Source: Davidsoniella eucalypti
Taxonomy: Eukaryota; Ascomycota; Sordariomycetes; Microascales; Ceratocystidaceae
Length of the DNA: 64,000 bases
NCBI GenBank assembly: GCA_004009845.1
Contig: RMBW01000012.1
Location: 124,001-188,000 of the forward strand
Direction: 5' to 3'
Below the pieces are notes generated by a model. The model saw only the letters and a program-made list of their open reading frames with translations, ran no database searches and had not been told where the DNA came from. Positions 45,134-57,600 of the stretch are shown here, in pieces (position 1 is the first letter of the stretch; the number at the start of each line of letters is the position of its first letter). The position numbers and the translations under genes are program-made.

Positions 45134-46717
45134 TCAAGGACCAGTCTTGAGGCGCTTATTCGCAGTTCGTGGCGTCTGTGGCTTTTTTCCAGGCACCCCG
45201 TTGATCTGCTGTCCGCCAGAGGGTGTGTGCTGCTCGTCCTCTTGCTTGATAGTCGATGGCCGTCTACGCTTACTTGACGCAGGTGAAGTGTTTGCACTAG
45301 GGCCGTTGGAGCCCTGCTGACTCTTTTGCATCTGCATTCCAGGGGCCTGCATGTGCGACATGGCCGGACTGGGGACGTGTGGCGAGCCGGGAAGGTTCAT
45401 GTGGCTCGGTCCCGGGCTGCCAAACTGTCCAATCGACGGTGTCCGCGCACCACCAGGCCCTTGCTGCATCGACATCTGGTTGTTTGCATTGGGTACGATC
45501 ACCTGGTTGACGTACTGTTCAAGAGCCCGGTATGGCGCAGTCTCGTTTTGAGCAGAGCAGAACACAAAGAGCTGACTCATTTGCTGCATAACCTCGGCCA
45601 CCTCCAAGAACTGCCACATGCCTTCTGGGACACTGCGTTTGCTTCCCTCGGCTGGGAAATCGCCAAGAGCTTGAGGAGGTGCAGTCTGTGGTGACTTAAA
45701 CTGCTTTAGTTTCTGCTTCTTGCTCATCTCAGGCGATCCCTTGGCATCCGAGGGGTTCAACTGCCGCCATTCTTTGATCCAGTTGTGTGCTGGCTTGGCT
45801 TGCTCGATAACACGCTGGCGAGAGATATATTCGCCATGCTCAAGAGTCGTAAAATCAAACATCATGATGTGTTGGTTTTGATCAAAGCCAACCTTTACAT
45901 GACCAGTGACTACGATGTGAGTGTCGTTGTGAAGCCAGTATACGAGACTTGCTCTAGTCTGTTCAATTAAGTATGCGAATCGTGGATCTTGCTTAGACGT
46001 ATTTGTCGAGCCCATGGTGAATTGAATTGACTTGATGTTGCTCTCGTAATGCCGGGCAAAGTATCTGGGCAAAATCGAATAGGGAATAGTATAAGTTTTA
46101 GTGCTACCGTCAGCCTCGGCAGGAACACTGAGGTTGTATATGCTGTCTACGGCAAATAGACGGTGGACAAAGTCGATCCAATAACGTATATCACCGTTTT
46201 CCTATAGAATTGTGGTTAGTTGCATTGTACAGTAGATAGGTTAGTGACGTAGATAGTCTTACTGGAAAAGCACTCAGCATCTCACTGAATTGTATCAGCT
46301 TGAGCAGACAATCAACTCTGATTTGTTCAGCTCTGCTGTTGTTTGGGTAGATTTGCTGTTGTTGCTGAGCCAAGCTCATAGCCTGGGCAGGACCACCTTG
46401 TGCCATCACATGTGTTTGCACAGGGAGACTCTGTCCCATATGGTTAGGGCCAGCGGGATTGGGACCCGGTCCACCCTGTTGAGACGGGCCCGGCGTTCCA
46501 GCTTGTGGTGGAACGGACGGTTGTCTTTGAATCTGGCCACCGGGGCCTTGCATCGACGGCGGCTGTTGGGGGATTGGGCCCTGCTGGGGCTGTGATGATG
46601 GAGGGCCTTGCTGAGCCTGTTGTTGCTGTTGTTGAGCCTGTGCCTGGGCTTGTGCCTGGGCCTGAGCTGCTGCTTGTGCTTGTGCCTGGGCTTGTGCCTG
46701 AGCTGCTGCTTGCTGTT

Positions 46718-46748
<31 letters not shown>

Positions 46749-47810
46749 TTGTTGTTGTTGTTGTTGCTGCTGTGCCTGTTGTTGATGGGCTTGTTGAGCT
46801 TGTGCTTGTGCCTGGGCTTGCGCTTGTGCTTGTGCCTGAGCCTGAGCTTGCGCTTGTTGAGCCTGAGCTTGTGCTTGAGCCTGAGCTTGCGCTTGTTGAG
46901 CTTGAGCTTGTGCTTGAGCTTGAGCCTGAGCCTGCGCTTGAGCTTGTGCCTGAGCTTGTTGCTGGTTTTGAGCCTGTTGGTTTGGCATCTGAGGTTGTCC
47001 TGGTGTCATCTGGTGCATGCCAGGATGCTGGCCAGGGCCTTGAGCCTGTCCTTGGGCTGAGTGCTGGTTTTGCATGGCAGCACTCATAGGAATCTGAATC
47101 TGCTGAGGACCCATCTGCATGCCTTGTCCAGAGTTTGGCTGGTTCATGTGGTTCTGAGCGGCGACCTGCTGTTGCTGTTGGAAAGCTATATGCTGAGCCA
47201 TGAGCTGTGTCTGCGTGGAATTCTGGTTGTTAAGCTGACTCCGCATCATGTTCAGTTGGTGCTGATTTGGAGTCATCATGGCCATGGGCATTCCCGCACC
47301 ATTCATATGTTGTGCCATGAGGGCTTGTTGGCGCTGCTGGTTGATAAGGCGGTGTTGCTGTTGTTGCAATTGGGCATGCATTTGCGGATTATTGGCGACT
47401 AGTCACGCAGGTTGGGTTAGCTTTCAAGTTTAAGGGTTACTAGTGACAGTATTCAAGCGGTGCTTACAGTTCATCTGTTGCTGTTGTTGTTGCTGTTGTT
47501 GTTGTTGCTGCTGCTGTTGTTGCTGTTGCTGTTGCTGTTGCATGAGCTGTACCTGCATATGCGGTGCCATGACATGGGCTCCCGGGTTGGCAACTGCTCC
47601 GGGCATAGTGCCCATGAGGGCAGAAGGGTTCATTTGCGCGCCAGGTCCGGAGACGCCCAGTTGCATCATGTGAGATGGTATCATGCCCGGGCCGACCTGT
47701 TGGCCTTGGGGATGGGGCACGCCTGGGCCCATGGGATGGGCCTGAGGCATAACTGAATGTTGAGGGATTCCGTTGGGGTGCCCATAACCAGGAGTCATTC
47801 TGGCCATCAT
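45134..47810 (-). CDS. ptaB: LIM-binding (LDB1/Chip-type) transcriptional co-regulator PtaB
   Basis: Homologue of Aspergillus PtaB, partner of SomA (Flo8-like) in adhesion, biofilm and conidiation control. Exons 47468-47810, 46263-47398 and 45134-46201; 848 aa; both introns agree in phase. The Met/Gly/Pro-rich N-terminus runs into 22 consecutive Gln (residues 91-112, end of exon 1). Exon 2 adds more Gln and a long Gln-Ala alternating tract (about 260-375) interrupted by a second pure Gln run of about 22. The LDB domain starts near residue 470 (RVDCLLKLIQFSEMLSAF) and continues through DIRYWIDFVHRLFAVDS to VAEVMQQMSQLFVFC. The C-terminus is basic (SSKRRRPSTIKQEDEQ, TANKRLKTG), likely nuclear localisation. 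Confidence 0.9.
46616..46975 (-). repeat. Gln-Ala and poly-Gln coding repeat in ptaB
   Basis: About 360 bp of CAG/CAA and GCN codon repeats. (GlnAla)n blocks with occasional GlnGln surround a run of about 22 Gln around 46705-46775. Synonymous codons are mixed (tgt/tgc/ctg on the + strand), so it is not a pure microsatellite. Such tracts are prone to length change. Confidence 0.9.
47477..47541 (-). repeat. Poly-glutamine codon run in ptaB exon 1
   Basis: Twenty-two Gln codons (CAA/CAG mixed) at the end of exon 1, a few codons before the donor at 47467. Confidence 0.9.
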
Positions 47811-50800
47811 TTTATCAGATGCAGCACCCGATGGGCGGTGGTGATGTCGTGGTCAGTGTGTGTCAGTCTAGAATCTAGTGCATACGCCCAATATATGATG
47901 TGTATGTATATGTCGCTGAATATATGGCTGAAGGCCGGTGGCTAAGGTCTGGGGCACTTTTAGAGCCAATATGGTACAGAGAAGACAAGATGACAATTTG
48001 AGCGGTGTTTAAACGTTTGGGCGAACGACCCTGACGGCTGAGAAAATCGAAAAGGTCGGTGGCAACGTGTGTAAAATCAGTAGCAAGGTAGTGCTTCGTT
48101 ACGGCTATCGGTGTCGTAGTATCGTGACACCAAACTTAGATCAACTGAAGGGTGGTGATAATCACGATACAAGCATAGGCGAAAGCGCAATCGGGCTGAA
48201 ATTTCTGGAACGGGCACAGAGACAGAGAATAGTACAGATAGACAGAGAAAGAACGCGTCGTTAAAAAGAGATATCGTGAGACCAAGAGCACCAGAGAGAG
48301 AGTATCTCCAGTGACTGACTTGGCAGAAGATTATGACGCGAGCTGAGCAGCGATGGATAAGAAACGCGATGGCTCTGGTTGATGACGAGGCCGACAGAAT
48401 AATATAAAAAAGAGGGAGGCCTAGAGGGCGAGTGCAGTGCAGTTGGCGCGGATCGGATCAATCGTAAGGCCAGCCAACGATTCGTCTACAAACATAAATG
48501 GAGGCAAGGCCGTAGTTCCGAGGGCTGCGAAAAAAAAAACAATGGACGATGGGCGGGAGCGATTTTTTGCGACGGTGCTAAATGCTAAATTGAGAAATGG
48601 GAGTGAAATTGGTAAAGAAGCAGGGCAAGGAGATAATGAATGGTAGAAGGAAATCCGTGCGATTTTCGTTTCGTGTAATGGTAGACGCGATTTGGATTCG
48701 CTCGCTATTAGCCCCGAAAAGAAAAACTAACTCGATAACTCAATATTTTGTTTCCTGCGCCTGCTATAGAGATAAATACAGAAGCAAATATATGTAGATA
48801 ATCCCGGTCGAATTCGATTCAAGTGCTCGAATTGAATCCAAACGCTGATAATGCGACAAAGCAAAACAGAAGAGGCAGTAGATACGCAAAATATAGAAAA
48901 TAACAAGTCAAGTCAAGTTAGATCGAATCAGGTCAGGTCAGGCAAAAAAAAATAAGAGCAGTGTGTCGGTGTGAAGAAAGATAACCGATTTATTGTCCAG
49001 TTATCAAGCAAAGCACCATAACAAGCACCATAACAAACACCACAGATAGTCCTTTTTTTTTTTCTTTCCTTTCGTTTCGTTTCTTTTTGGGGCGCGTTTA
49101 ATGGGGAAGATAGAGTGGCAAGGAAAGCAAAGAGGAGAAATGAATGAAACAAGAGATGGATAGAAATCTAGATTAGGCCACGAAGAGGAAAAAAAATAAA
49201 AGCGGGCAAGGGGCAAGCAGGTCAAGCTAACTGGCAGCTTTGCAAATATAGGCATCACAAGATATCGTGGGCCTAGCTAGAGCCATTGCTATAGCGGCTG
49301 CTACAGTTGTCCAAGTGCTCTGAGTGCTCTGAGTACAGCCTTATAGATGCATAACTCAATCTATGGTCTACAAAAATAGCAAGCATGCAACTACAACTAT
49401 AAGCATAAGCGTATTCTACAACTACGCATACTGTACTGTTCAGACCTCCAACTTGGCCAGTCAGCACCAACACAAAGCACCAACGCAAGGAGTTCCAAGC
49501 AGGTACAGATCACACTAGTCACTCTCCCACTGGCCAATTACAGTGCACACTTAACTGCTCCCCTCGTCTTCAGTGTTCCAGCCTCTGTTCTTCAACTGTC
49601 GCAGCCAGTATCTTGATTGACTTTACTTGACTTAAGATTACCCTAGGCACTAAGTATGTAAGCATGCAGTAGTAGCGGCATTGGATGTTGACAATTCCTC
49701 TTGCAGCACAGAAGTCGATTGACAGGACAGGTACACTAGATGTAGACCTCCAATATGACAGGGTGGACACAGAGTTTAGTTGCATATCTATGTTAAATTA
49801 CCATGCCATTTAGTCCACAGTCAAACGCCCACTTCGGCACATATGTATCTATATCTCGTAGGAAAACAAGCTCATAGAATCACCACACACTATCACACAA
49901 ATCAGTTAGTATCCATCATAGCTGTTGATTTCGTCACTGTATTATCAACCTTTCCAACCGGCAAAATCTACAATAACTCTCAACACATAACATCAAAAAA
50001 TAAACGACAAGTCCCCATGGATTCTCTAACTACTAGTCCATAAATAGTAGGCGGTATGGATATTGTACACTGTTTAGAAGAATATAAGTGGTTCTGTCTA
50101 GGCAGCCAGTCCAATTAAAACGCAGAATGCTCGCAATCGGTGGGTCTTATTTCTTGGTAACTCCGGCAGTATTCTAATACGCGGTAGAGATTACTCCAGA
50201 CTCATCGGCATTACATTTCTATATTGCTATATCGAAGAGGACCCCTCGGCTCAACCACTCCGTCGGCACTGGCAATTGCAACTGCAGATTTGGCTAGCTT
50301 TTGTTCTACTTCTACAAAAAATATAAAATGTTAATTAAAAAAAAATTAACTAGTTTCTAACAATGTATTGAATGCTAGTCAATATTTCTATTCAATATCA
50401 AGTTTATACAACATACAATAGCAGGAACTCTGTTACTTTACTACTCTTACATAGTACGTTTTTCGGCTGTTTTTTAACACCGAGTTACTGTCATTGTTTA
50501 TTTGCTCTTCAAGCCTGTACGGCATTTGGTGCTGCCAACAATAGGGTTAATATCACAACTAAAGACAAGGGTTACATAGTTCTACAGAGTATCAAAATCA
50601 CCAAAGCTGCAGTGATGCAACTGCGCCGCTAATTTTCTTTAATCGGCATTCTAAGATACCACATAATTTGTCGTACCCACTATCCCTAGAATAACTTGCC
50701 GTTTAAACATTATTTGATGCCCCACTAATAAGGTAAAAGTAGCCAAACGAAGATTCCACGTGACATATTACACCGTATCAAAAGAACAGTGTTATCCGCT

Positions 50801-52057
50801 TTTTGCTCCTAAATAGCACTGTGTACTAGTATAAAGAAATTTTCATACCTCTTCATTTCAGATGATTCTTTCCTTTCCTTTCATCACAACAACATGCTTT
50901 CACGCTTTGATATGAGCGTGTCTTTCTCAATCGAATGAAATCGTCGTGATCTTTCGATATTCTGCCTGGAACAGAAGCAGAAAATATGTCCATGGCAAAC
51001 ATTGTTATTGTACAATGCCAGGACATCATGGGGTTTCTTCCAGGGAAACCGTCACTATCAAATTGGTAAGGAAAAACTTTTCACCCACTCTATCCTCAAC
51101 AAAACAGCAAACATATTTTTTCTTGCAACGCAGAAGTCTGCGGTTCTTGCTCTGATGACATCCAATTTAAGTCTTCTTTTCCCAGCCGAAACGCCCATGA
51201 GGAAATCTTGTCTTTCGGGCCCTTCATCGCAGTTGGGCCTGTTACTTGCCAGTAATCGTGTCTGAGCTCTGAACAAAAACAATATTTATCATCTTTGTTC
51301 GTGTTGTTTGATATTTAGCATTACCACGAAGCATAATCGCTAACATCATTTATTAGTAGAAAAAAAAATAGTAAAAATATTAACCCGAATATAAACAAGC
51401 AGCTGGCCTGTATGTTTCCAGTATTCATTCGGTAAGATATATCCTTGGAAATTACACAACACCCTCACACTCCCTTCCCCCGTTCATATGATGAAGTTTC
51501 CACGAACATTCGCAGTTTCCACTCGATTCCCATAGAGCCTAACTTGGGACAAATGAAGTCTATTCTCTCCTTAAAAAATGTGGCTGTCTGATTGAACAAA
51601 AACAAACCCTCTTCGTTTTTCTTCCAATGTTCGCGCGAATGACTTGGCTAACAGAAACGATTAGTATATACAAGAAACTTAATAGTTACAAATAATATAA
51701 TGATATAACTCTTTATCAAAAAACTCCTATTCTGCATTTTTACCTCAATATGCTACATAAAGTGAAATATACATATGTCCCTAGCACCTTAGACTGCCAC
51801 TGTACCGTATCTGCAATTATTCCACTACCACGATGAATTTATATCAAGTGTATCTCGCATATAACGATGAGCATGAAACAAACACCATCTGTAAAATTTT
51901 ACAATAACAAAATAGCCCCAAAATAAGTATACTATAACCAGAATGTGACTTAAAAAACAAAACATGAAAGTGAAGAAATAAAATGCATTTATGCAAGTGT
52001 AAAGAATTCCATTTGACATTGGATTTCTGATCTATCATATAAGTTGTATACTATTAT
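47811..52057. other. Gene-free stretch, 4.2 kb upstream of ptaB
   Basis: No supportable protein or RNA gene on either strand; only short, unconserved open frames. It probably holds a long ptaB 5' UTR and regulatory region. Local features: a pyrimidine tract at about 49051-49090, a perfect inverted repeat gttaatt/aattaac around the A-run near 50331-50351, and scattered AT-rich segments. Confidence 0.5.
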
Positions 52058-54581
52058 TTATTCTAAACGCAACAGCCGCTTGGAGTTCTCGTACACCACC
52101 CATGTGATGCTAAGAGCCGGCGCAACCTTGAGTAAGTTTGGCGTCAAACCCTTATAAAGACCACGGACACCCTCATTACTTATTGTTTTTTGTGCAACAT
52201 CCCAAATGCCCGTATACGTCGCGCGGTGCATATGCGTGCCTTGAGTCTGTAGACGAGTACGCAGTACGTTTAGCGGATATACTACTGTTGCTCCAAAAGC
52301 ACCCGAGCTTGCACCAATCATGCCAGTCACGATATTGCCTGGCTCAACATCGTCGACTGATATGCCCTGCTTACTGGAAATGTAGCTCTTGTAGGCATTT
52401 TTGAGAAATTCAAATGTGCTCATGTCGATGGCACTGTATGGGAACATGCCAATCAGACCCATCGTCACGCCACGATAGGCAGACCGGGCTCCGCTTGTCT
52501 GGTACATGCGTTTGGCAGTCTCTATAAGGAGGGCGTTGCCGCTTAAGCCGCCCTTGACCGTCTCGCATTGTAGACTATGTTGTGCTGTGTGAGTAGCTGA
52601 ACGAAAGTACGGGTTGTACCTGATATCAAGATATATCAGGATCTAAAAGACAAAGTCCACAAACTTACCGGAATTTCAGAGTGTCTAATGGATAGACACA
52701 GAACTGCGCAACAATACCGGCAAAGCCACCGGCCGCAAATTTGGACCATGATGTAAGACTCTTGGGGTCATCATGACCTTCGAAGTTAGCCATGGCCCGC
52801 TTGCCGGCTTCATAAGTGCCGAACTAAACTAGCTTGTTAGATATGAAATATCATGACCACACCTTGATGTTGCTTACCTTGATAGCAGTTTCCGGCATAA
52901 TTTTGATAACATTTAGACCATTGCCGGCAAAGAAGCTACGGAGCCCATTTTGCGACCATATATCGAGGATTGCTTTGCGTATAGGAATAGTCGAGTTCGG
53001 GATGGCCTTGAAGGGATTACCGGCTTTCAAGGAACCAATAGCAGACTCAGGCCCGGACACAACACTCGTGTTCACAAGCAGATACACCTTGAGACGATCC
53101 AAAGGAGCAGTGGCTGTCCGAGAAACACCTCCAGCGATAGCACCAGCAAGGAAATATCCAGGATCCGGCACAAAATCAGAGAGCTTGACTAACTTTTTGA
53201 CCTTGACGAATTCGTCCTGGGCTTGGTAGTGTTGATCGGCAATGCCCGATTCTAAGGGATCGTAGTCGTCGTCTACATAATCCATATTTGCGGTCGACTC
53301 GAGTGGTTGTGTTTGTAATTTATTGGTAGAGCTTGTAGTCGAAGCTGTGACGTGCGATGAAATAGTCTTACTGGCTGTTGGTTTGGGATTATCGGCTGTG
53401 CCAGCCAGGCCTCGTTTTCGACCGGTTGTAGACTGTGTAATAGGTATCGACTCTGAAACATTGGGTATGGACTTTGATGTGCTTGAAGTATGTATTATCG
53501 GCGCAGTAGTCTTTTTCGTGGGCTCTTTAGGGCTGCTAATGGCATCGGCCTTTTGCGCTTTCTGAATATTCTCGGCGTCGTTGGGAGCAGCGATTCTAAC
53601 GATTGACCCAAAGAGAAGATGTAGAAGAGAGTTGCTTTTAGACGTGTGGTCGAGAGTATCGTCGCTTATTAAGGAGTCACCTTCGGCGTTTAGAGTGACT
53701 ATGGATGACCAGAAGGAAAATACTGCGTGTAGAGAAGTCGAATCGTCGCTAGGGGGCATGAATAATAAATAGTCTCTGCAGGTGGCCAATTATTGGTGTT
53801 GTTAGCGCCAACCAAGAGTCCTAATAATATGAAAAAAGATGTACATATATCTTAAATGCTTACCTCCATTCGCGGTAGCTGATGAAACCGTCTCCATCGC
53901 TATCCACATGGGTAAAAAAGTCCGCCAAACGATCTCGAGGCACAGATATTCCAGCGCGCCTGAAGGCTTGCTGCATTTGGCGCTGGCCGACTTTGCCGTC
54001 TTTATCGGTGTCGATAGTCTGGAACAGCTCCCAAAGCTGCGCCTCGGCTTGTCGCACAAAGCTCTCGAATTCTATAGCAGCGAGTTTGGTTCGTTAGCGA
54101 TTGCACCTGCATGATGATGATACTGTAGACCATGGCCATTGCAGAGACGCAAGTAGTGTACATTCGTGCTTCTTGGGCGGTGGGGAGCAGGGCAAATATG
54201 GGAATATTTCGGCGTCTTTCGTCTTTTTTTCTACGTTGGAGTGAAGGGGGGAGGAGGCGGAAATATTGAGTACAACCCACCTGTAAACTGGATCTTGCCG
54301 TCACGATTGGTATCGGCTTCCTGGATCATTCGCTTCAGCATAGAGTCGGCATTTTTCATAGCTGTAAGAGCGTATGGTTAGCATTCCGGGCAGTCGTGAT
54401 ACACAAGAACCGATAGCAAGCTTAGCTAAGACTTACGATGATCTATCTTCTGTAAACCACGCTGTAAACCTTGAAGGTCAAGCTCGCCCTTGCCTTGAGA
54501 ATCAAGACGCGACCATAGCTGTCTTGTTCTAGCATCTAGCTGGTACTCGTGACTGTACTGGGAGATCCCAGAGACAGTCAT
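52058..54581 (-). CDS. SAL1: Calcium-dependent mitochondrial ATP-Mg/Pi carrier (SCaMC/Sal1)
   Basis: Exchanges ATP-Mg for phosphate across the inner membrane under calcium control. Six exons: 54437-54581, 54281-54361, 53864-54071, 52878-53775, 52669-52823 and 52058-52574, 667 aa. Four EF-hand loops begin at Asp27 (weak: DSQGKGELDLQG), Asp65 (DTNRDGKIQFTE), Asp96 (DTDKDGKVGQRQ) and Asp132 (DSDGDGFISYRE). A Ser/Thr-rich linker covers about 155-310. Three mitochondrial carrier repeats follow, with signatures PLDRLK, PLDTLKFR and PLNVLRTR. The linker is much longer than in animal SCaMCs. The loop of the first EF-hand lacks a canonical ligand set, so it may not bind calcium. It diverges from the cyclin C gene. 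Confidence 0.93.
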
Positions 54582-56013
54582 GACGACATTTAGAGAGCGA
54601 GAGGATAGAAGTGTATAATCAATTGGCTACAAGAGAGAGACTAAAGCGGAAAGGACAGTGGCGTCAACCGTCGGATTTGAGCTGTTGACGAGGCTTGTGC
54701 ATTTGCACGTTGCTGCACGTAATCTAGCGATACAGAGGTAATTGATATAGCCGAGCGTAGAAATGAGGAAGAATAGCGTTTGAAGGATAGTAAATACAAG
54801 TAGACTCTTGACAATCGAAAGACGTTATGGGATCGAGTAAAGCAAATGTGTTGTTCAAAAGCTAGTCGTAGCAGGTTAAATCGCAACCTCGGGAGAATGG
54901 AATAGATAGGATAGGATAGGGATCGATGGCAGGAAGAGTGTCAAACAGGCTTAAGTGTATCAAGAATAACAGCCAAAGTGCCGTTGGCAGGCAAGGGTGC
55001 ACCGAGCAAAAGCCAAAGCCAGTGCGATCAAAAATCAGATCAGAACAAGACCGGTAGCTGATTCCGAGCTCAAACTCGGGCTTTAATTCTTCTGAGGCTT
55101 GTATTCAATTGTCGTTATGAGGTCAGTCAGTTGACATACAAAAGTCAATACAAAGATACAGAGGGGTCAATTGCTATAAGCTCTGACGGGTAGTAAGCCT
55201 TGTTCCGCTTTTTTTTGCTCTAGCCCGCTGCCGATTAAGATGAATTCAAACCCAGATGAAGAAAAAAAAACCAGTCCAATCTGGGATGCTACAGACCGAC
55301 TGTTTCGTGGATACTTTTCTGGCGGTCAGACCTACCGAACGATACAGTATTACAACTTGGATTTGGAGTGCATTGATTGGCAGAGAGACTAGACTAAGGG
55401 TCACCTTCATAGCTGATTTTCAAAGAAAGGCAACAGAACAAGTCAGAAGAGCGAATGTTGGAATTCTTGAAATTGCATACTTGTCAATATGTAATCACAT
55501 GTCCTTTGAGCTGATGGTTGATTGATTTCCATATACATTCACCACTGATTCTACTGCCGAGCTGAAAATGAAGCAAAGGTAATTAAGCCGTTGTTAGGCG
55601 CCGGATCTATGGATCAGATGCACAGGCACTGATTTTTTCATGTGAACAACCAGAGCTGTATCATACATAGCCTTGCATATTAATTCAATTAGGAAATAGA
55701 GAGCTCCAACACAACAAGGCTGAATATTGCTAGGTTAATGATATCGCTGTAAGCAAAGCTTCTCTATGACGCAACAAATGCCCCTCATAACCTCAATCCA
55801 TCTTATAGAAGAGGGTACTATCAGATCAATAGAGCACTGTTGTAACTGCCACCCTAATTTTTTTTTTAATTCATTTATCTTATGGAGCTATAGAGCTATG
55901 AAGATTTATGCCACCCTATTTAAATCTGTGCCAAACAAACATCAATATCCCTCAACATCATCGAGCTGCTTTACCTAGAAGCTCTCTCTTCGCTGGCTCA
56001 GGAAGCCGCAGCC
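54582..56013. other. Divergent intergenic, SAL1 and cyclin C promoters
   Basis: About 1.4 kb. The 89-codon open frame at 55256-55525 has no recognisable family and begins in an A-run, so I do not annotate it. A short repeat (ataggat, 54904-54920) is present. Confidence 0.5.
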
Positions 56014-57108
56014 ATGTCTGCCAACTACTGGGAATCTACACATCGGCGTCACTGGCACTTGACGAAAGATGAATTGGCTACAAAACGTGCCAAACTTGAA
56101 GAGCAGAATGCCGACCTAGTGCAAATGTTTCCGTTGCAACAGCATCGCCACCTGTACATATACTTCAACACACGTAAGTTGGGTTCCTCTGAAGCATCTT
56201 ACTTCTCGATAGCTAACAATGGTGGGATATCTTGCTAATATGCTTATATAGTGATCAATCGTTTAAGCAAACGCCTCACGATCCGACAACAGGCGATCTC
56301 CACTGCTCAAATGTACATCAAACGGTACTATACCCGAGTCGAAATCCGCCGCACAAACCCATACCTAGTAGTCGCCGCCGCTGTATATCTTGCCTGCAAG
56401 ATCGAAGAATGCCCACAACATATTAGATTTATCGTTAGTGAGGCAAAAGCGCTCTGGCAAGACTGTCTGACAATCGACACCGGCCGACTAGGCGAGTGTG
56501 AGTTTGCTCTTATCGCCGAGATGCAGTCTCAACTCATCATCCACCAGCCATACCGAACTCTACAAGCCCTCCAAGTCGACCTGACCTTGACGCAAGAGGA
56601 CGTCACGCTAGCATGGTCTCTTATAAACGATAGTTACATGACCGACCTACCACTTCTTGCCGACCCGCACATCATTGCCCTCACCGCTATAATGCTCTCT
56701 CTCGTCCTCCGCCCAACTCCTCTGGCGTCTGGTAGTGGCCATAACGCCTCCGTTGTCGCACCCGGTGGCCAAACAACACCAGGCGTAAATTTGTCGGCTA
56801 TGGTGAACGCTTCTGCTGCAATCTCACAGGCTGCCCAACAACCAATGCCGACTGGTAGTCCTATGCCCGGAGATGCTTCTGGAGCGGCTGGAGCAGGCCA
56901 GATGGCGGCTCAACCGAAGCGAAACTTGTGGTTTACCCGAGTACAGCAATATACTATATGGCTGGCTGAGAGTAACGTCGATATCGCTGCCATCGTCGAC
57001 TGTACCCAGGAAATGGTGTATTTCTACGAGATGCAAGAACAGTACAATGACAAGCTCACAAAGGAGCAGATTAATCGGTTTGTCAAGGCTCGTAGCCTCG
57101 ACAAATAA
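56014..57108 (+). CDS. SSN8: Cyclin C, Mediator kinase-module subunit
   Basis: Partner of Cdk8 (Ssn3) in the Mediator kinase module. Exons 56014-56173 and 56252-57108, 78-nt intron, 338 aa. The N-terminus MSANYWESTHRRHWHLTKDE is the cyclin C hallmark (YW.S...W). The cyclin box follows with RQQAISTAQMYIKRYYTR, LVVAAAVYLACKIEECPQHI and the second repeat starting SLINDSYMTDLPLL. A Gly/Ala/Pro-rich insert of about 60 residues (about 233-290) interrupts the second cyclin fold before RNLWFTRVQQYTIWLAESN. Similar inserts occur in other filamentous-fungal cyclin C proteins as I recall. It is convergent with the hydrolase gene. Confidence 0.95.
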
Positions 57109-57600
57109 AGCACTGGGGGAGCACTTATTACTAGTTTGTTTTCGATCTACCTGACTACAAAGTCTTTGGTTTACTTAAATCCGTTTTAGTTTTCATATTT
57201 TACCAAAGTTTAGCGATGTTTTATGGCGTTACTTGGAGGTTGTTTGTTAATGTATATATATATAATCGATTTGTCATCATAGAGGCATGTATATGGATAA
57301 TATTAGACTTGGTAAATGGCATGATATCTTGAGCACGGAAGCAGTCTTCTTGAGAGCTATGTCAGTATATCTTGAATTTTTATATTACATTGTCTTTTTT
57401 GGTACATGTTCATTCATTCATAGACTATCGGCGATTCTGTTCATAAACTCACGCTGGTAGCCTCTTATCAAAAGAAACAGAAAGGGGGAAAGGAGGGGAG
57501 AAAATAAAAAGAGGGAATCAATAGGCCAACGACCTATATCGTCGTCTATCCGCCATTTTTGTACCTAGTACTAGTGATAGTGAAGCCAGACTGGCAATTT
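57109..57600. other. Convergent 3' flanks, cyclin C and hydrolase
   Basis: About 490 bp, non-coding. A purine-rich stretch at 57470-57515 is pyrimidine-rich in the hydrolase sense direction. Confidence 0.5.

Noticed and set aside
46616..46975. CRISPR-like array
   Set aside because: The repeats are contiguous Gln/Ala codons inside a coding exon with no spacers, in a eukaryotic genome.
46505..47089. Long poly-Leu and Val-rich frames antisense to ptaB
   Set aside because: They are mirror translations of the Gln/Ala codon repeat.
55256..55525. 89-codon frame between SAL1 and cyclin C
   Set aside because: It starts in an A-run, has no recognisable domain, and lies in a divergent promoter region.
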